This document shows positions 28,287 through 36,613 of a stretch of DNA of 47,282 nucleotides, in pieces. A model generated the notes under the pieces. The model saw only the letters and a list, made by a program, of their open reading frames with translations, was not told the origin of the DNA and did not search any database. Position numbers and translations under genes: made by a program. The DNA comes from Candidatus Gastranaerophilales bacterium. GTDB taxonomy: Bacteria > Cyanobacteriota > Vampirovibrionia > Gastranaerophilales > Gastranaerophilaceae. Within the stretch, counting starts at the first letter, position 1, and the number at the start of each line of letters is the position of its first letter. The stretch covers positions 1 through 47,282 of the forward strand of contig CALUTP010000018.1 in assembly GCA_944323725.1 (NCBI GenBank), written 5' to 3'.

Positions 28287-28316
28287 ATTATATCATAAAA
28301 ATAGGGGATGTGTCAA
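28287..28316 (-). promoter_or_regulatory. Promoter of the minus-strand prepilin
   Basis: Minus strand: TTGACA (28316-28311), 18-base spacer, TATAAT (28292-28287). Perfect hexamers; start expected near 28280, giving a leader of about 20 bases to ATG 28261. Confidence 0.8.
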
Positions 28317-28378
28317 TGAAGATATATATATAGAATAATTGAAGGTAAAGTTTTATTTATAAAATAATTAATAAATAG

Positions 28379-28406
28379 TTACAATTAAAAGGAAAAATGG
28401 TATAAT
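28379..28406 (+). promoter_or_regulatory. Promoter of the large-pilin operon
   Basis: TTACAA (28379-28384), 16-base spacer, TATAAT (28401-28406). The -10 context AAAATGGTATAAT nearly repeats that of the other prepilin promoter at 41028. Confidence 0.65.
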
Positions 28407-28455
28407 TAAATATACGGGATTAATTCTTTTTGACTGGATTATGGAGACTCTAAAT

Positions 28456-29997
28456 ATGAATATCAGACTTCATTATGATAATATAAAATTTAAAAAAGGT
28501 TTTTCACTTGCAGAAATGCTACTCGTTCTTTTAATTCTTTCATTTTTAATTGTATCACTTGCCCCAATAGCTTATAAACAAATACCTAAAAAAACAGACA
28601 GATCATCTCACGGTAGATTTGAATGCTATTATGAAGGTGACCAATTAATGGAGTACACTGCAGATGAAATATACGGCCCAACAACACCCAAAGCTGTAAC
28701 AAAGTGTGAATTCAATCCTCCAGCAAGTTCATCATTTTTTATTATACAAGCTATCGGTGGCGGAGCTGGTGGGACTTACATCACTGAAGACCCTGACACT
28801 TTAATTCCAACATCTGAATCTGGATATATAAATGCCCCTAAATCAGGTGAAGCATATACTCAAAATAATTGTACCGTATCAGAAGCAGGCGATATACAAA
28901 GTGGAGTAATTAGCTGTCCGACATGGATAAAAAGCATATGGAATAATTATCCTCCCACAGTTACACTTGAAGCATGTGCAAGCGGCGGTAGTGGAGGCGT
29001 AGGGATAGCAAAACGTCATGAAGATAATAGCGTTGTTCGTTCGAAAGGCGGAAATGGAGGAAAGGGTGCTTGTACAAGATTTCAGCTTAGTCCCCCTATG
29101 GATGTAATATTTAAATACGAAGGTTCAACTAAAGAAGGTGATGTAACTATTCAATACCCTAATGGTAGTTGCGTACTTGGAGGAGGGACTAACGGTGCAG
29201 ATTCAACAAATCCACTTATTAATGGTTCTAATGGTTATACTGGGACAACAACTTGCTCACCTATAGTAAGTTACAAAAATGGAGGTGCTGGGGTAGAAGG
29301 ATGTTTCCCTGATGAAGAATGCGAAAAAAATCTTGGAGAAGAAGGCAGTTTTAGTCTTACAAATGTATCATACAGAAGACAAGGGACAAAAGCTTCCACA
29401 AAATATGGATATATGGGTAATACTGGAGAATATCAATCAATGTTCTTTCCTGGATTAAATGATTCGCTTGAAATTACTGTAGGAAAGGGCGGTGCTGCTG
29501 GAACGAGCATAACAAGTCCTGCCGGAGGTGATGGTGAAGATACGTCAATAAAACTTAAAAATTCTTCAGATACCACAGCGATCTTAGCCAAAGGTGGAAA
29601 AGGAACCAATCTTGGAGGAAGTTACACCTTCTGGCTTAAAGGAGGCGCTCCAGTAGATACTGGTTCTGCTGATGCTTCTGCTAGGTTTGCTGTTGCTTCT
29701 GGCTTTAATACATTCATTGAAATTGATTCAGACTCTAAGATGCCAACTAAAATTACCGGAGCAATGTCTGGTATGGGAGGAGATGGAGCTTATTCAATTG
29801 TAAGAAATACTGATTCAGTAGAAAAAATTGAACTTAACGGTGTATATATAACAAATGAGACTTATACATCAGAAAATAAAGGTCAAGAATATTTTTGTAA
29901 AGATAGAAATGGAAATACTGATTACTCAATAAGTGGCACAAACTCAATATGTCCGGCTCAACCTGGGAATAATGGTGCAGTAGTAATTGTTTGGTAG
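28456..29997 (+). CDS. Large glycine-rich pilin-like protein 1
   Basis: 513 residues from ATG 28456 (GGAG nine bases upstream; the upstream ATG 28441 has none). A leader ends KKG before FSLAEMLLVLLILSF with Glu5, the prepilin peptidase signature. After the helix comes HGRFECYY, ~35 residues later a second conserved Cys (KCEFNPP), and then IQAIGGGAGG, opening a long Gly/Ser/Thr-rich body with GGSGG, GGNGGKG and VGKGGAAG blocks and extra cysteines. The chain ends PGNNGAVVIVW. The glycine-rich body and the PGxxGxVxIxW end recall the poly-glycine C-terminal domains of phage tail-fibre adhesins. Likely a minor, tip-located pilin or adhesin. First of three paralogues. Confidence 0.8.
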   Translation: MNIRLHYDNIKFKKGFSLAEMLLVLLILSFLIVSLAPIAYKQIPKKTDRSSHGRFECYYEGDQLMEYTADEIYGPTTPKAVTKCEFNPPASSSFFIIQAIGGGAGGTYITEDPDTLIPTSESGYINAPKSGEAYTQNNCTVSEAGDIQSGVISCPTWIKSIWNNYPPTVTLEACASGGSGGVGIAKRHEDNSVVRSKGGNGGKGACTRFQLSPPMDVIFKYEGSTKEGDVTIQYPNGSCVLGGGTNGADSTNPLINGSNGYTGTTTCSPIVSYKNGGAGVEGCFPDEECEKNLGEEGSFSLTNVSYRRQGTKASTKYGYMGNTGEYQSMFFPGLNDSLEITVGKGGAAGTSITSPAGGDGEDTSIKLKNSSDTTAILAKGGKGTNLGGSYTFWLKGGAPVDTGSADASARFAVASGFNTFIEIDSDSKMPTKITGAMSGMGGDGAYSIVRNTDSVEKIELNGVYITNETYTSENKGQEYFCKDRNGNTDYSISGTNSICPAQPGNNGAVVIVW

Positions 29998-30006
29998 AGG
30001 AACTCG

Positions 30007-30930
30007 ATGATTAATATTAATAAAAATAATAAATTAGCATTTTCACTTTTTGAAACTATAGTAGTTATGGGAATTGTTGCAATATTTGTAACTGTATGCG
30101 CTAATGTATTTACCAAAAAAAGAAACCGAATTGTAGAAAAATTTCCACATGGACGATTTGAATGTTATTATTCAGGTGGAACACTTAAACAACAATATTT
30201 TATTGAAAATATGCCAAAAGCACTAGAAACTGTAAGTGTTTGTAAATTTAAACCAATAAAAAATGCTGCATACTACATTGTTAATATAGTAGGAGGTGGC
30301 GGAGCTGGCTCAAATGCAACTAATGGATACGGTGGTAGTGCTGGAGAGTATGGAAGTTTCTTTATTACAAGTATTGAAAAAGAACTAGAAATTATTCCTG
30401 GTAAAGGTGCACCTGTAGGTGGAACTGCAGAAGCTTCTGTCGTAAAATCAATTGAATCTACAGGTGAAAAGACCATCGCTAGTGTTAATGGTGGTGTATA
30501 TGGCTTTAATAAGGCCAATATTAGCGGGGACAGCATCTCAGACTGCAATGTTACAAATGCGAAATACATATGCACAAGACATCCTGTTTGCAGAACATAT
30601 ACTAGTTACGTACAGATTTCATACTGTAACGAAGATGATATGACAGGAACTAATCCTGCTGCATACATAACAGAGAATTATAATTACTCAAATATAAAAA
30701 ATAAATTAGTTCAAAATAATAATATTTTAACTTATGAAGAAACTAGTAACAAAAAATTTAAAATATCAATGACAATAAATACAAATATGACAGTTAACGC
30801 TGATATGTCAGAGTTTACACCATATCTAAAAACTCTTGGAGTTGAAGATGGTATTGTAACAGTATCACCAGGTGATGGCGGGGCTAAAGGTCAACCAGGG
30901 AACAACGGTGGAGCAGTAATAATTTGGTAA
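30007..30930 (+). CDS. Large glycine-rich pilin-like protein 2
   Basis: 307 residues, the shortest of the trio. Leader ends KLA before FSLFETIVVMGIVAIF (Glu5). HGRFECYYSGGTL, then VCKFKPIKNAAYYIVNIVGGGGAG opens the glycine-rich part, which is shorter and holds several cysteines (CNVTNAKYICTRHPVC). It ends PGNNGGAVIIW. GAGGA lies before the ATG, nine bases after the previous stop, so it is in the same operon. Confidence 0.8.
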   Translation: MININKNNKLAFSLFETIVVMGIVAIFVTVCANVFTKKRNRIVEKFPHGRFECYYSGGTLKQQYFIENMPKALETVSVCKFKPIKNAAYYIVNIVGGGGAGSNATNGYGGSAGEYGSFFITSIEKELEIIPGKGAPVGGTAEASVVKSIESTGEKTIASVNGGVYGFNKANISGDSISDCNVTNAKYICTRHPVCRTYTSYVQISYCNEDDMTGTNPAAYITENYNYSNIKNKLVQNNNILTYEETSNKKFKISMTINTNMTVNADMSEFTPYLKTLGVEDGIVTVSPGDGGAKGQPGNNGGAVIIW

Positions 30931-30958
30931 TATATAACAAATAAGAAGGATCTAATAT

Positions 30959-32593
30959 ATGATACAAAAAAGAAAATTAAAAAAAGAAAAAAGCGCATTT
31001 TCGTTGGTAGAAATGTTGCTATTATTAATGATTGCTTCTCTTATTACAGCCAGTTCAATGTCTGTTATCACCAAAAAACATAGCCGTATACCTAAAAAAA
31101 TTGTGCACGGGAAATATACCTGCTATAGAACAAATAATGGCAAATTGATGGAAGAAAGGTATATTGAAAAAAGAAGAATATATAAAAGGGAAGTAACTGA
31201 ATGTAAATTTGAACCACCAGCAAAAGCGAGCTATTTCTACATCCAGCTTGTTGGTGGAGGCGGATCTGGTGGAGATGCTGGATATAAAGGAACAACAAGA
31301 AGTACGGTGAAAGACAGCGGAACAAAGACTGGTTTTAACTGGACACAATCTATTATTAAGAGCAGTCCATTTTTCATAACACTTGAAGAATGGCGTGGAT
31401 ATGTTACAGGCGATAAAGTATATGGATGTGCAAAATCAGGTAAAGGTGGTGACGGTTCTAATGCTGGACAAAGCAAGCTATCAACTCTTGGTACTTGTAC
31501 TTGTGGAACAGAAAAAACCGGAAATATAACAAAAGAAAATTGTAATGGAATGTCAACAGAAACACTTGCTTGTAGTTGGTTAGCCTACGTAGATTACATA
31601 ACAGTCTATGGTGGTTCTGGAGGAGAGAGTGCGACTTGTAAAACATCAAATGTTCCAGTTGATATAGGTTTAAAAGATCAAGAAGCCTCTCCTCCAATAA
31701 AAGGAACACCTGATGGATCACCTAGTTACAACGATCCTAAATATGACAACAAAGAACTAAATGGTGGTAATGGAGGTAACGCATATATACGAATCCTTAA
31801 GAATTCCTCAACCGTAACATATTGTAACGCATATGGAGGAAAAGGAGGTACATTTGCGACAAGAACACCTTGTTCAGATTATGAGGCTTGCTACACAGCA
31901 ACAGCTGGTACAAATGGTGCTGATGGATATTGCTCTGGTGGAACTTGTTCTTCAAGCTGTACTCCTGGATTTCATTCCCCAAATTATACTTGGAGTCATG
32001 AATATGATACAAAATATCTAACAGCAGGAGAAGGTGGTACTGCTGGCGAATATTTAGCAATATTTGTACGTTCGTTTAAAAATAGCACAATTGAGCTTAA
32101 ACCAGGTAGAGGTGGCACAGCTCCAGAATTAGGTTCAGGTAATGATGGTAACCCTGGTGAACCTACTACTATAGCAAATGGAGATCTAACCGTTCTAGGA
32201 GGACTTGGTGGCAGGGGAGCACAGCCATTACTTGTAGAAATTCTCCCTCCAGCTGCTGATTACCCTTCTGAAACAAGTGATTATACCACTACTAAGGTTG
32301 GGATTTCTGATAACTATATCGGTTTGAAATCTTCATATGAAAAAGCTGCCAATATGACAAATATGAATGAAATACCAATAGTTGATGCTGATGGAATTGA
32401 TTTAAACACTTTTGGACGAGGCGGCAATGGAGGTAGATCTCAGGATAATTGTTGGATAGGACCACATATAAGAAAATTTAAAGATAATACCTTAAGTTCA
32501 TCATATCTCGGCCCTTTACCTTGTTCTGACAATGACTATACAAATTTAGCTGCAGAACCTGGTGCACCTGGATCTATTGTAATAATCTGGTAA
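30959..32593 (+). CDS. Large glycine-rich pilin-like protein 3
   Basis: 544 residues. Leader ends KSA before FSLVEMLLLLMIASL (Glu5). HGKYTCYRTNNGKL, then ECKFEPPAKASYFYIQLVGGGGSGGD and a very long Gly-rich body with GGNGGNAYI, GGKGGTF, GGTAGEYLAIFVRSF and GRGGTAPELG blocks and about twenty cysteines, many in CTCG/CSSSC pairs. It ends PGAPGSIVIIW, matching its two paralogues. Pilin helix for membrane storage and assembly; body probably displayed outside. Third gene of the trio, 28 bases after the second. Confidence 0.8.
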   Translation: MIQKRKLKKEKSAFSLVEMLLLLMIASLITASSMSVITKKHSRIPKKIVHGKYTCYRTNNGKLMEERYIEKRRIYKREVTECKFEPPAKASYFYIQLVGGGGSGGDAGYKGTTRSTVKDSGTKTGFNWTQSIIKSSPFFITLEEWRGYVTGDKVYGCAKSGKGGDGSNAGQSKLSTLGTCTCGTEKTGNITKENCNGMSTETLACSWLAYVDYITVYGGSGGESATCKTSNVPVDIGLKDQEASPPIKGTPDGSPSYNDPKYDNKELNGGNGGNAYIRILKNSSTVTYCNAYGGKGGTFATRTPCSDYEACYTATAGTNGADGYCSGGTCSSSCTPGFHSPNYTWSHEYDTKYLTAGEGGTAGEYLAIFVRSFKNSTIELKPGRGGTAPELGSGNDGNPGEPTTIANGDLTVLGGLGGRGAQPLLVEILPPAADYPSETSDYTTTKVGISDNYIGLKSSYEKAANMTNMNEIPIVDADGIDLNTFGRGGNGGRSQDNCWIGPHIRKFKDNTLSSSYLGPLPCSDNDYTNLAAEPGAPGSIVIIW

Positions 32594-32621
32594 ATAGTAA
32601 TAAATTAAAAGGATAATAAAT

Positions 32622-33215
32622 ATGAAAACTAAATTTATAAAAAATGGTTTTACGTTAGCAGAAATGATGGTTTGTTTGGCAGTATTGTCAATAATTGCAA
32701 CAATTCTAATTCCAGCAATTATGCAAGTAAAACCCGCTAAAAATAAGATTTTATTCAAAAAAGCATATTATTTGTCAGAGAAAATCGTTACTGAACTAAT
32801 AAATGACGAAGATTTGTATGCAACAAAACTTGGGAAAGAAGGGTTTGATGAAACCGAACCAGCAGCAGCAGATTCATCTATTTCTGGAAACACAAAATTC
32901 TGCAAGTTATTTGCATCAAAAATTAATACAGTAGAAGAGGTTCCAAACTGTACAGCTAATAATATAGCATTTACATCAAGCGATGGGATTGAATGGATTA
33001 TGCCTATCACTGATTTTGCTACAGAAGATGGTAAAATTAAAGTTGATGTAAATGGATCAGAAAAAAAACCTAATTGTATGTTTAATAAAACAGATCCTGA
33101 AAAATGCTCAGATCCCGACATTTTTGAAATATTTGTAAAAAAAGATGGAAAAATGTATGTTGAGGATGAAAAAGCTAAAGAATATTTAAAATCAAACGAT
33201 ACAATCAAAAGATAA
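32622..33215 (+). CDS. Prepilin-like protein (smaller minor pilin)
   Basis: 197 residues; leader ends KNG before FTLAEMMVCLAVLSI (Glu5), hydrophobic helix to ~IPAIM, then a globular domain with KKAYYLSEKIV and four cysteines (FCKLF, VPNCT, PNCMF, KCSDP). No glycine-rich body. AAAGGAT site before the ATG, 28 bases after the large pilin. Last prepilin of the operon and possibly the main structural or priming subunit; inferred from position only. Confidence 0.8.
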   Translation: MKTKFIKNGFTLAEMMVCLAVLSIIATILIPAIMQVKPAKNKILFKKAYYLSEKIVTELINDEDLYATKLGKEGFDETEPAAADSSISGNTKFCKLFASKINTVEEVPNCTANNIAFTSSDGIEWIMPITDFATEDGKIKVDVNGSEKKPNCMFNKTDPEKCSDPDIFEIFVKKDGKMYVEDEKAKEYLKSNDTIKR

Positions 33216-33253
33216 ATTTTATTATTGAAAATTTATCACTTTTTAAATAACAT

Positions 33254-33288
33254 GTCAGTATCATGAAGAAATGTTTTGTGATACTGAC
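33254..33288 (+). terminator. Hairpin across the start of the next gene; terminator-like
   Basis: GTCAGTATCA (33254-33263) is exactly complementary to TGATACTGAC (33279-33288); four more pairs, two of them G-T, extend the stem to 14 bp with a 7-base loop, followed by TTTATTATTATTA. It could end the pilin operon or, because it pairs over the ATG at 33263, hide the start of the downstream gene. Confidence 0.6.
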
Positions 33289-33619
33289 TTTATTATTATT
33301 AGGGTTTGTGTTTGCCGGACACAAAAACTCATTACCTACTATTCATAAATTTGGCATTTCTGCATATAAAATAAATAAAACATTAGAAATTAATAACAAT
33401 AATACATTTAATATTAGAAATTTTAACACTGATTTATTTATTTCAGATTACTCTTTAAATAACCATAATAAAAAATCATTACAAAATTCTGAAATAAATG
33501 CAGACTTTGTGAAATTTGAAAAATTTTATCTTTATAAAAAAAGATTACTTAGTACAAACAACAATTTATTACTAAATAAAATTAGTTCTAACTGCAATAT
33601 AAACCCAAGAGCCCCTTAA
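33263..33619 (+). CDS. Small exported Asn-rich protein, unknown
   Basis: 118 residues beginning with a plausible signal peptide (MKKCFVILTLLLLGFVFAG). The mature part is rich in Asn, Lys and Leu with no recognised motif. No good ribosome-binding site is seen, and the ATG lies inside a strong hairpin, so expression is uncertain. It follows the pilin operon by 47 bases. It may be a real secreted protein or a chance frame. Confidence 0.45.
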   Translation: MKKCFVILTLLLLGFVFAGHKNSLPTIHKFGISAYKINKTLEINNNNTFNIRNFNTDLFISDYSLNNHNKKSLQNSEINADFVKFEKFYLYKKRLLSTNNNLLLNKISSNCNINPRAP

Positions 33620-33681
33620 ATATTCTGTTTTTATCGTTAAATTAATAAACAAAAAATAAATAAAATTGGAGAATAATAAAA

Positions 33682-35004
33682 ATGGATATATTAAATTTTG
33701 TTCAGGCACATAGTGTTGGATTTTCAGCGGGGATATTAATTATCGCCTATATATTTATTGCTTTGGAAAAAATTCCAAAAGCAACCGTAGCTTTACTTGG
33801 TGCAGTCGCAACCATATTACTTGGACTATTAAGCCAACATAAAATGGTTGGAGATACAATTAACAACCTATACTTTATCAACTACATTGATTTTAATGTA
33901 ATATTTTTACTTGTATCAATGATGATTATTGTAAGCATTGCCACAAAAAGCGGAATGTTTAATTGGATAGCTAATGAATTATTAAAACATACCGGAGGAA
34001 AACCTATTCTTATATTATTCGTATTAGGGCTTTTTACAGCAGTAACATCAGCTTTTCTTGATAATGTTACAACTGTCATATTAATTATGCCGGTAACTTT
34101 TTTCATAGCTAAAAAACTTGACATAAACCCTATTCCATTCTTAATTACAGAAGTTTTCGCATCTAACATTGGAGGAACATCAACCCTTATTGGAGATCCT
34201 CCTAATATAATTATTGGAAGCGCAGCTGGACTTTCATTTATGGATTTTGTAAAAGAACTTACATTAATTGTTTTCATTATTTTAATAGCAGTACTTGGCG
34301 TAATGACTCTATTTTTTAAAAAGAGTCTAGTTACTACAAAGGAAAAAATGGAGCAAGTTGCATTACTTGATAACTCAAAAACTATTACGGATAAAGCTCT
34401 TATGATAAGAAGTATTATTGTACTTGTTGGAGTAATATTAGGATTCATTACACACGATATCACACATATTGAAACTTCTGTAATGGCTATGCTTGGTGCA
34501 AGTATTTTGTTAGTTTTTGAAAAACCATCTGAAATATGTAAAGAAGTCGAATGGAATACAATATTTTTCTTTATAGGATTATTCATTATTATCGGCGGAC
34601 TTGAAGCTTCTGGAGGTATTGCTTTAATGGCCAACTGGATTATTAAAATTACTGAAGGTTCACAAGCCGCAACATCATTACTTATTCTATGGGGTTCTGG
34701 AATAATTTCTGGTATAATTGATAATATTCCATACACTGCTACAATGACTCCTATGATTTTAGAAATTGAAAAAGTTATGGGAGCTAGTTACGCTGAACCG
34801 CTATGGTGGTGCTTATCTCTTGGAGCTTGTCTCGGCGGAAATATGACAATTATTGGTGCTGCTGCTAATGTCATTGTTTCAGAAACTGCTGCATCTAAAA
34901 ATTATCCAATTTCCTTTATGAGATTTATGAAGTATGGTGTCATTGTTATGCTTATTTCATTGATACTAAGCTCCATTTATATTTATTTAAGATTTTTGAG
35001 ATAA
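33682..35004 (+). CDS. ArsB/NhaD-superfamily ion transporter
   Basis: 440 residues, about 11-12 membrane segments. Two family signatures are visible: FLDNVTTVILIMPV followed by SNIGGTSTLIGDPPNIIIGSAAG in the first half, and DNIPYTATMTPMI with GACLGGNMTIIGAAANVIV in the second, the inverted-repeat layout of the ion transporter (IT) superfamily. Substrate may be Na+/H+, arsenite or an organic anion; not decidable here. A 44-residue membrane protein is translated directly downstream. Confidence 0.85.
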   Translation: MDILNFVQAHSVGFSAGILIIAYIFIALEKIPKATVALLGAVATILLGLLSQHKMVGDTINNLYFINYIDFNVIFLLVSMMIIVSIATKSGMFNWIANELLKHTGGKPILILFVLGLFTAVTSAFLDNVTTVILIMPVTFFIAKKLDINPIPFLITEVFASNIGGTSTLIGDPPNIIIGSAAGLSFMDFVKELTLIVFIILIAVLGVMTLFFKKSLVTTKEKMEQVALLDNSKTITDKALMIRSIIVLVGVILGFITHDITHIETSVMAMLGASILLVFEKPSEICKEVEWNTIFFFIGLFIIIGGLEASGGIALMANWIIKITEGSQAATSLLILWGSGIISGIIDNIPYTATMTPMILEIEKVMGASYAEPLWWCLSLGACLGGNMTIIGAAANVIVSETAASKNYPISFMRFMKYGVIVMLISLILSSIYIYLRFLR

Positions 35005-35014
35005 GGAGATAATA

Positions 35015-35149
35015 ATGACTAAAAAAGATAAAAACAATACAGATCATACTGGGCAGTTCAATTACAATAGGAATGAAGTTTTCGGAGGTATTTTGTTTTT
35101 TGTAATTGCTCTAATAGGAATGTATGTTGCATCCATTTTCATAAAATAA
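35015..35149 (+). CDS. 44-residue single-pass membrane protein
   Basis: ATG 35015 to TAA 35147-35149. AAGGAG at 35003-35008 overlaps the transporter stop, so the two are probably translationally coupled. A hydrophilic N-terminus (MTKKDKNNTDHTGQF) leads into one membrane helix (FGGILFFVIALIGMYVASIFI). A terminator follows at 35169. The layout suggests an accessory subunit of the transporter; no family recognised. Confidence 0.7.
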   Translation: MTKKDKNNTDHTGQFNYNRNEVFGGILFFVIALIGMYVASIFIK

Positions 35150-35168
35150 TAAATATTAAATTTGATTT

Positions 35169-35199
35169 AAGCAGGTATTTAAAAATACCTGCTTTTTTA
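35169..35199 (+). terminator. Intrinsic terminator after the transporter unit
   Basis: AAGCAGGTATTT (35169-35180) pairs with AAATACCTGCTT (35183-35194), followed by TTTTTA. Perfect stem. Confidence 0.9.
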
Positions 35200-35214
35200 T
35201 TAGACATTCTGGTA

Positions 35215-35242
35215 TTGAAAGTAGAAATAAACAGTTTAAAAT
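35215..35242 (+). promoter_or_regulatory. Promoter for the YvlD-like gene
   Basis: TTGAAA (35215-35220), 16-base spacer, TAAAAT (35237-35242), between the terminator and the next gene. Confidence 0.5.
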
Positions 35243-35264
35243 ATATAAAAAAGGAGAAATAATT

Positions 35265-35594
35265 TTGTTAATAATATTAAAATGGGTAGGATTAGCTCTA
35301 ATCATTACATTTGCGGGATGGATAACCCCAGGTATATCTATAGAGAACTTTACTACTGCATTAATTGCAGCAGTTTTAATAGCACTGATTAATACTTTCA
35401 TAAAACCGGTGCTTCTTTTACTTACCTTACCCATAAATATTCTAACACTCGGGATTTTTACACTTGTCATTAATGCACTTTTATTTATGTTTGTAGCATA
35501 TTTAGTTCCTGGAATTGAAGTCAGCAACTTTTTAAGTGCACTTTTATGTTCATTATTAATTTCGATTTTTTCTATAGGACTTGCGTGGATATAA
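35265..35594 (+). CDS. YvlD/phage-holin-IV-like four-helix membrane protein
   Basis: 109 residues with four membrane segments and the family features GWITPGISIENFTTALIAAVLIALINTFIKPVL and LPINILTLGIFTLVINALLF. The holin label is only structural; members such as YvlD are chromosomal membrane proteins linked to envelope stress. The start codon is TTG 35265, supported by AAGGAG eight bases upstream. The 3' end overlaps the convergent EamA gene by 39 bp. Confidence 0.85.
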   Translation: MLIILKWVGLALIITFAGWITPGISIENFTTALIAAVLIALINTFIKPVLLLLTLPINILTLGIFTLVINALLFMFVAYLVPGIEVSNFLSALLCSLLISIFSIGLAWI

Positions 35595-36503
35595 GATATT
35601 AAAAGGTATTCTCAACTGAGAAAGAAAAATTGCACTAATCATAAATAAACACCCTAAACTTTCTCGTAACATTAGACTTTCACCTAAGAATACAATACCT
35701 CCTAGTACTGCAAAAACAGATTCTAGACTTAAAATCAATGATGCTAGTACAGGTGTAGTTCCTTTTTGTCCAAAAATCTGCAAAGTATAAGCAACTCCTG
35801 TTGCAAGAATTCCTGAAAATAAAATAGACTCAAACCCTGATAAAATAGATGAAAATTCAGGATGTTCTAAAAATAACATCAAAGGCAAAGAAAATATACA
35901 GGCTGTAAAAAATTGAACACAAGATAACTTTGCTGAACTAACTTTATGAGAATAATAGTTAACAATAATTATATGAAGTCCAAAGAAAAATGCACTAACT
36001 AATAAAAAAATATCACTCAATTCAACATTTCCAGTATTTTTAAAGCATAAAAGATATAACCCAATTAAAGCAAGAACAACACTTACTTTTACATTAATAC
36101 GTAATTTTTTTCTCATAAAAACCGCAATAAGCGGAACAAAAATTACATACAAAGAAGTAATAAAGCCAGCTTTCCCAGCAGGAGCATATACCATACAATA
36201 TTGATTTATTGAAAGCGCTAAAAATAAAAGTAACCCGCATAATATTCCGCCTTTAGCAAGTGTTTTATGCTGTATATTTTTTTCCTGTTGTGTTCTTGTA
36301 TCATTTTTTATAGAAATCATCTTTAACACAGCAATAACAGGCAACAGACTTAATCCCCCCAGAAAAGTTCTTGCAACATTAAATGTAAAAGGCCCTACAT
36401 ACTCCATACCTGATTTTTGTGCGACAAAAGACACCCCCCAGATAAATGCAGTTGTTAGCAATGCTAAATTTGAATATAATATCTTTATCATATTTTTATT
36501 CAT
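35556..36503 (-). CDS. EamA/DMT family transporter
   Basis: 315 residues, ten predicted membrane helices in two EamA halves. The first half has ALLTTAFIWGVSFVAQKSGM and the second LLVSAFFFGLHIIIVNYYS..., with GTTPVLASLILSLESVFAVLGGIVFLGESL near the end, the family's conserved C-terminal repeat. It exports small metabolites or amino acids; substrate unknown. Confidence 0.88.
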   Translation of the reverse strand: MNKNMIKILYSNLALLTTAFIWGVSFVAQKSGMEYVGPFTFNVARTFLGGLSLLPVIAVLKMISIKNDTRTQQEKNIQHKTLAKGGILCGLLLFLALSINQYCMVYAPAGKAGFITSLYVIFVPLIAVFMRKKLRINVKVSVVLALIGLYLLCFKNTGNVELSDIFLLVSAFFFGLHIIIVNYYSHKVSSAKLSCVQFFTACIFSLPLMLFLEHPEFSSILSGFESILFSGILATGVAYTLQIFGQKGTTPVLASLILSLESVFAVLGGIVFLGESLMLRESLGCLFMISAIFLSQLRIPFNILYPRKSYRKNRN

Positions 36504-36613
36504 AATTACATTTTATACAAAAAGAATAATTATTTCAGCAGAACTTAAAAAGCCCTGATAATAAATTTTTATCTTTAATACTTTTTAGTTTTTTGCTATA
36601 CTGAAATTTAGTT

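Noticed and set aside
33254..33288. A mobile-element end
   Set aside because: The inverted repeat has only a 15-base centre and no target duplication or transposase; a hairpin in RNA is the simpler reading.
33882..34736. 284-codon minus-strand frame opposite the ion transporter
   Set aside because: Antisense shadow of a clear membrane transporter; Ile/Ser-rich with no start signal.
35265..35594. A prophage holin
   Set aside because: The family name is historical; there are no phage genes nearby and chromosomal YvlD-like proteins share the fold.
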